Of a stretch of 64,000 bases of DNA, positions 60,212-64,000 are shown one piece after another. Below the pieces are notes generated by a model that did no database searches, was not told where the DNA came from, and was given only the letters and a program-made list of their open reading frames with translations. The position numbers and the translations under genes were made by a program. The stretch is from Soonwooa sp032078105 (GTDB taxonomy: Bacteria > Bacteroidota > Bacteroidia > Flavobacteriales > Weeksellaceae), in contig JBJZOS010000005.1 of the NCBI GenBank assembly GCA_046269235.1, positions 1-64,000 of the forward strand, written 5' to 3'. The first letter of the stretch is position 1; every line of letters starts with the position of its first letter.

Positions 60212-61480
60212 TTGAATTTCACAGACCTCAACCTTATAGAACCCATCATTAAAGCGGTTCAAAAAATAGGATACGAAACGCCGACACCCATCCAGGAAAA
60301 AGCGATCCCAAGTATCTTGAAAGGACAAGACTTTTTGGGTTGCGCCCAAACGGGAACAGGAAAAACCGCAGCTTTTGCGATTCCGATTTTACAAAATTTA
60401 ATGTCTAGGTATTCGCCTAACAACAAAAAAATAAAAGCTTTAATCCTTACACCAACGCGAGAATTAGCAATCCAAATTGAAGAAAACTTTAAAGATTATG
60501 GTAGCGCTTTACCATTAAAATCTTTAGTAATTTTCGGTGGTGTTAAGCAAGGCGCTCAAGAAGCTAGCCTCAGAAAAGGTGTCGATGTCCTTATCGCAAC
60601 GCCCGGCCGATTGCTAGATTTCATCAACCAAAGAATTATCAGTCTAAAAGATTTAGAGATTTTTGTTTTGGATGAAGCGGACAGAATGTTGGACATGGGA
60701 TTTGTACACGATGTTAAAAAAGTTATCAAACTGATCCCTCAAAAAAGACAAACGCTGTTCTTCTCAGCAACGATGCCTAAAGAGATTAGTGCACTTGCCA
60801 ACAGCATTCTGCACAATCCTGTAAAGGTTGAAGTAACGCCCGTTTCGTCAACAGCGGACACGATCCAGCAAAGTGTATTTTTGGTTGAGAAAAACGATAA
60901 ATTAGATCTTTTAATTCATATTTTAAAGGATCAAAAAATCGATCAACTTTTGGTATTTGCGAGAACTAAACATGGCGCGGACAAAATCGCAAGAAGTCTT
61001 CACAAAGCAAAAATCTCTGCAGAAGCCATCCACGGCAACAAGTCTCAGAACCAAAGACAAAATGCGCTTAGCAACTTTAAATCGAAAAAAACGCGAGTTC
61101 TTGTAGCGACAGACATCGCCGCGCGTGGTATTGACATCGACGAACTGAAATACGTCTTAAACTTCGAATTGTCCGACGTTTCTGAAACTTATGTGCACAG
61201 AATTGGTCGTACAGGACGTGCGGGTAACGAAGGGACTTCTTTCTCTTTTGTTGACGGATTGGATCTTGTTAACCTGCGAAATACAGAAAAATTAATCGGT
61301 AAAAAAATTCCTGTGGAAAAAGATCATCCTTACCACACGGATAATTTGGTGGAGCAAAAGCGCGACAGTAATAACAAACCAGTTGCAGCGAGATCGCCAC
61401 GCCCGTCTAAGACGCAAGAAAAACAAAAAGCCGCAAAAAAGAACTATTACAAAAAAAGTTCTAGACAAGGCAACAGATAA
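60212..61480 (+). CDS. DEAD-box RNA helicase, RhlE-like
   Basis: Has all helicase motifs: TPIQEKAIPSILKG (Q), AQTGTGKTA (I), TPTRELA (Ia), LDEADRM (II), FSATM (III), RTGRAG (VI). After the core comes a basic tail (SPRPSKTQEKQKAAKKNYYK), which probably binds RNA. The start is taken as a TTG at 60212, giving NFTDLNLIEPIIK, the usual N terminus. A GTG at 60173 would add 13 residues. Length is 422 residues. It is a second helicase beside the one at 48610-49752. Confidence 0.92.
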   Translation: MNFTDLNLIEPIIKAVQKIGYETPTPIQEKAIPSILKGQDFLGCAQTGTGKTAAFAIPILQNLMSRYSPNNKKIKALILTPTRELAIQIEENFKDYGSALPLKSLVIFGGVKQGAQEASLRKGVDVLIATPGRLLDFINQRIISLKDLEIFVLDEADRMLDMGFVHDVKKVIKLIPQKRQTLFFSATMPKEISALANSILHNPVKVEVTPVSSTADTIQQSVFLVEKNDKLDLLIHILKDQKIDQLLVFARTKHGADKIARSLHKAKISAEAIHGNKSQNQRQNALSNFKSKKTRVLVATDIAARGIDIDELKYVLNFELSDVSETYVHRIGRTGRAGNEGTSFSFVDGLDLVNLRNTEKLIGKKIPVEKDHPYHTDNLVEQKRDSNNKPVAARSPRPSKTQEKQKAAKKNYYKKSSRQGNR

Positions 61481-61481
61481 C

Positions 61482-61524
61482 AAAAAAACGTCATAAGCAA
61501 TTAACTTATGACGTTTTATTTTTT
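61482..61524. terminator. bidirectional terminator
   Basis: Perfect stem AAAACGTCATAAG with its complement, followed by ATTTTTT, between the converging helicase and acyltransferase genes. Confidence 0.85.
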
Positions 61525-61540
61525 GATTTGAACTTGAGTT

Positions 61541-62680
61541 TTAAAACTCGAAGCCGAGTTTTATTTTGTTGATCACGGGATTGGCATAATGGCTCAAAAA
61601 ATGTGTTTTAATCGCCACATCTTTAGCATCAATACTCCAAGACATTCTTCTGTTAAACAAGTCTTTTTCTTCCTGATTATAATATTTTGCGAAATCATTA
61701 CTTTCTTTCAAAAGATCCAAAGCAATAAAATTATTCGGGAATAAATGATAATTACCGATAATCTCTTTATCAATCGACTCTGCAAGCAACTGGATCTTCT
61801 GGTTATTGTTTTCGGCGCTCGATTTAATAACCTCTAACGTATCATTAAGAACGTCTCCAAAATGAATATGGATTCGTTTTTTTTGTCCTAAAACACCCGC
61901 CATTACATTTTCGAAATCCTCGTTTTTAGACTTAACAACAACTTCTGATTTTTGCGCTTGAATCGCCTTGTAAGTTTTTAATTTATCCGTTGGATCATAT
62001 TCATACGAAATGCTTACGGGCACGATGTTTAAGCTTTTAAAATACTCGCAAACTTCGTCTTTTCCGTTGGTCATCGCAATCATCTTAAGAACGCCCGGAT
62101 GCGTCATATCGTTACCATCTTTGGTACGACCTTCGCGTTGTGCAATCCAGACCGACTGATGTTGCTTTAGGATTAAATCTTTGATGTAATCGGACATTAG
62201 TTGACTACTCTTCAAGAGTTCGCGTGGCGATACATCACGCTTCACCAAAAAGTTACGGTTCAACTTTGCTAAGACCATAAAGATATCGCGCTGTACCAAA
62301 TTATCACCAATAGCAGAAGCCGTTAACTGAAAGCCATTCTCGAGTAAAGCCAAATTGATTAAACTCGTATCCAGAACGATATCGCGGTGATTTGAGATAA
62401 AAAGATATGTTTTATTTTTATCTAAATTTTCTAAGCCAGAAACGGTTAATCCTTCCGAAGATCGCTTCAAAATAGTGCGAATACAATGGCTAATCACTTT
62501 ATCTTGAAAATCTTCGATACTATCAATTGACAGTAACATTTCTGCAATGTCGTCCTCCGATTTATTAGGAAATGTGAACTGCAACAAAGCCAACATCATC
62601 GGATGTTTCGCCATCGATTGCAATGCGGGTTGTACCTCTTCTTTATTATAAAATCGAATTGAATCTAAACAAGAATCCAT
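61541..62680 (-). CDS. glycerolphosphate-type acyltransferase
   Basis: A 379-residue member of the glycerolipid acyltransferase superfamily. It has FISNHRDIVLDTSLINLAL around residue 95, where the usual His-x4-Asp motif appears with the second Asp one residue later, and QREGRTKDG as the substrate-phosphate motif. Other residues of the fold follow (VPVSISYEYDP). It may act in phospholipid or ornithine-lipid synthesis; the acceptor is not known. It shares a four-base spacing with tatD downstream on the same strand. Confidence 0.85.
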   Translation of the reverse strand: MDSCLDSIRFYNKEEVQPALQSMAKHPMMLALLQFTFPNKSEDDIAEMLLSIDSIEDFQDKVISHCIRTILKRSSEGLTVSGLENLDKNKTYLFISNHRDIVLDTSLINLALLENGFQLTASAIGDNLVQRDIFMVLAKLNRNFLVKRDVSPRELLKSSQLMSDYIKDLILKQHQSVWIAQREGRTKDGNDMTHPGVLKMIAMTNGKDEVCEYFKSLNIVPVSISYEYDPTDKLKTYKAIQAQKSEVVVKSKNEDFENVMAGVLGQKKRIHIHFGDVLNDTLEVIKSSAENNNQKIQLLAESIDKEIIGNYHLFPNNFIALDLLKESNDFAKYYNQEEKDLFNRRMSWSIDAKDVAIKTHFLSHYANPVINKIKLGFEF

Positions 62681-62682
62681 AA

Positions 62683-63450
62683 TTAGTTAATTCCAAATAG
62701 TTTTAATGCGTTCTCGGTCGTCTTTTTGTTAATCTCTTCAAATGGAAGTCCATAGATGTCTACCAATTTCCCAGCAACCAATTCTACATAAGAACTTTCG
62801 TTGCGCTTCCCACGATGCGGAACGGGCGCAAGATAAGGCGAATCTGTCTCTAAAACTATTTTATCCAATGGAATTTCGTTAAGAAACTGATCAATTTTTC
62901 CGTTTTTAAATGTCACAACGCCGCCAATCCCTAGTATAAAGCCTAAATCTAAAGCGCGTTTAGCATGATCTAAATCTCCTGAGAAACAATGGAAAATGCC
63001 ACGCAGTTTTGGATGTTTTTTGCGATCCAGAACGTCGAAAGTTTCGTCAAAGCTTTCACGGGTGTGGATGACAATTGGCCAATCTTTTTCTATCGCCCAA
63101 TCGATTTGTTGTTCGAAAGCTTTAACTTGAATATCCAAAGTTGATTTGTCCCAATAAAGATCGATCCCAATTTCTCCGATGGCAACATAATCTCTTTGGT
63201 CGATATAGTTTTTTACAATGTCGAGTTCTTTATCCCAAGATTCTGGTTGTACCGAACAAGGATGAAGCCCCATCATCGCAAACATTTGGTTGGGATAATC
63301 GGCTTCTAAGCTGAGCATTTTTTCATGCGATTCGGAATCGATGGCAGGTAACATAAACTTTTCCACGCCTTTTTCTAAAGCACGCTGAATCATCGCTGCT
63401 CTATCGTCATCGAATTGTTCTGAATATAAATGCGTGTGTGTATCAATCAT
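62683..63450 (-). CDS. TatD family metal-dependent hydrolase
   Basis: A TIM-barrel nuclease with the metal ligands in DTHTHLYSEQFD (His-x-His), AIGEIGIDLYW (Glu) and LETDSPYLAPVPHRGKRN. In other bacteria TatD proteins are DNases acting in repair or cell death. Length is 255 residues, complete. It lies between the acyltransferase gene (two bases away) and the GSCFA gene. Confidence 0.95.
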   Translation of the reverse strand: MIDTHTHLYSEQFDDDRAAMIQRALEKGVEKFMLPAIDSESHEKMLSLEADYPNQMFAMMGLHPCSVQPESWDKELDIVKNYIDQRDYVAIGEIGIDLYWDKSTLDIQVKAFEQQIDWAIEKDWPIVIHTRESFDETFDVLDRKKHPKLRGIFHCFSGDLDHAKRALDLGFILGIGGVVTFKNGKIDQFLNEIPLDKIVLETDSPYLAPVPHRGKRNESSYVELVAGKLVDIYGLPFEEINKKTTENALKLFGIN

Positions 63451-63570
63451 TTTTTGTTTAGTTGTTGGTTATTGATTGTCAGGTCTTGGGTATTTTATTT
63501 TTGTGTATTTAAAAATCTTACTTCTTAAATATTAACTCTTTAATCCCAACTTTCTGATTATCCGACAGCC

Positions 63571-63650
63571 GCAGCCCGACTTGAACGGAGCTCTTTTTGC
63601 AAAGCGTAGCGGCGCAAAAAAGCGGGAGTGGAAGGCGGAAATAGCTGCCC
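63571..63650. repeat. intergenic hairpin repeat, family A copy 3
   Basis: Shortest copy: CTTGAACGGAGCTCTTTTTG, a small loop, then CGCAAAAAAGCGGGAGTGGA. The end stem is GCAGC with GCTGC. On the minus strand it begins exactly at the stop codon of the GSCFA gene. Confidence 0.8.
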
Positions 63651-64000
63651 TAAAAATCTAAATTTGAGAAAATCGGATGTTTAACTTTTTGACGTTGCTC
63701 TTGGATTTTCTGCTTTAGATTTTCTAAAAACTTTTGATGTTTGGGACCTTCTTCATCGGAAGATTTATGTTGTAGCGCAGATTGGATTTTGTTATTGTCG
63801 TTAATGAAGATTTTGGTTTGGTCATCGAAAAATGCGTTTCCAAATTTTTCCCAAACATACTGAATCGCCTGAGAATTGGGGTGTAACAAATCATCTTTGT
63901 AAAAGCGATAATCGCGCAAATCGTCCATTAAAATCTCGTAAATCGGAAGATAATGACAATTGCTATAATTCGGGATTACATCGTGGATTGCCGTTAATAA
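63650..64000 (-). CDS. GSCFA domain protein, 3' end only
   Basis: The C-terminal part of a GSCFA-family protein, a SGNH-like hydrolase fold of unknown role. The frame is open to the window edge, so the start lies beyond position 64000. YRFYKDDLLHPNSQAIQYVW holds the late Asp-x-x-His pair of SGNH-type hydrolases. The tail is basic (FLENLKQKIQEQRQKVKH). Partial, so length cannot be judged. Confidence 0.8.
   Translation of the reverse strand, partial: LLTAIHDVIPNYSNCHYLPIYEILMDDLRDYRFYKDDLLHPNSQAIQYVWEKFGNAFFDDQTKIFINDNNKIQSALQHKSSDEEGPKHQKFLENLKQKIQEQRQKVKHPIFSNLDF

Overview
This window looks like a chromosomal segment from a flavobacterium of the Chryseobacterium / Kaistella / Epilithonimonas type (family Weeksellaceae). 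The evidence is low-GC DNA, type IX secretion (T9SS) C-terminal sorting domains, promoters with the Bacteroidetes TAnnTTTG -7 box and TTG -33 box, an argF' type carbamoyltransferase in the arginine cluster, and an FtsX-DUF3098-UppP gene set. No tRNA, rRNA, insertion sequence or CRISPR array was seen. The genus call is an inference from protein flavour, not from a marker gene.

Layout. 0.1-4.4 kb: small and accessory genes, including DUF4268, a nitronate monooxygenase-like protein, a HipA-like kinase overlapping a DUF3037 gene, a GNAT acetyltransferase with a damaged 5' end, and a cupin. 4.6-6.7 kb: ftsX, DUF3098 and uppP on the minus strand. 7-19 kb: a T9SS cargo protein, rsmA, a redoxin-like lipoprotein, a YtxH-like protein, ppc, nnr, mscL, an S9 peptidase and small secreted proteins, then an outer-membrane pseudogene. 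19.3-23.5 kb: an ABC transporter pair and ada, then an aspartyl-protease pseudogene. 24.1-29.9 kb: pyrB, carA, a four-helix-bundle gene flanked by inverted repeats, and carB, all behind a leader-peptide/terminator attenuator. 30.1-38.9 kb: an Lrp-type regulator and a full arginine operon on the minus strand (acyltransferase, argG, argC, argD, argF', argB, argE, argH). 39-40 kb: decayed gene remnants. 40-44.2 kb: two short-chain acyl-CoA synthetases and a small protein. 44.3-49.8 kb: pheT, dnaN, an undecaprenol/diacylglycerol kinase and a DEAD-box helicase. 49.9-55.6 kb: the histidine operon. 55.7-64 kb: a frameshifted T9SS gene, hpt, adk, obg, a beta-barrel protein, a DUF6438 lipoprotein, an RhlE-like helicase, an acyltransferase, a TatD nuclease and the end of a GSCFA protein.

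The most striking feature is selective decay of the histidine operon. Its promoter, His-rich leader peptide and terminator are intact, but hisG has a nonsense codon, hisD is reduced to its two ends, hisC has a homopolymer frameshift, and hisB and hisH are joined by a deletion into one open chimeric ORF that lacks half of the dehydratase domain and the glutaminase nucleophile. hisA, hisF and hisIE remain open. Histidine auxotrophy is the expected outcome. The neighbouring arginine and pyrimidine pathways are intact. Several other pseudogenes (about 3.6, 18.9, 23.6, 39-40 and 55.7-56.6 kb) suggest continuing gene loss, although the two homopolymer frameshifts could be sequencing errors.

The other notable structure is regulatory and repetitive DNA: two amino-acid/nucleotide attenuators whose leader ATG lies only 6-10 bases after the -7 box, and two families of hairpin-forming intergenic repeats. 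One family has three copies with a covarying terminal stem, often directly behind a stop codon.
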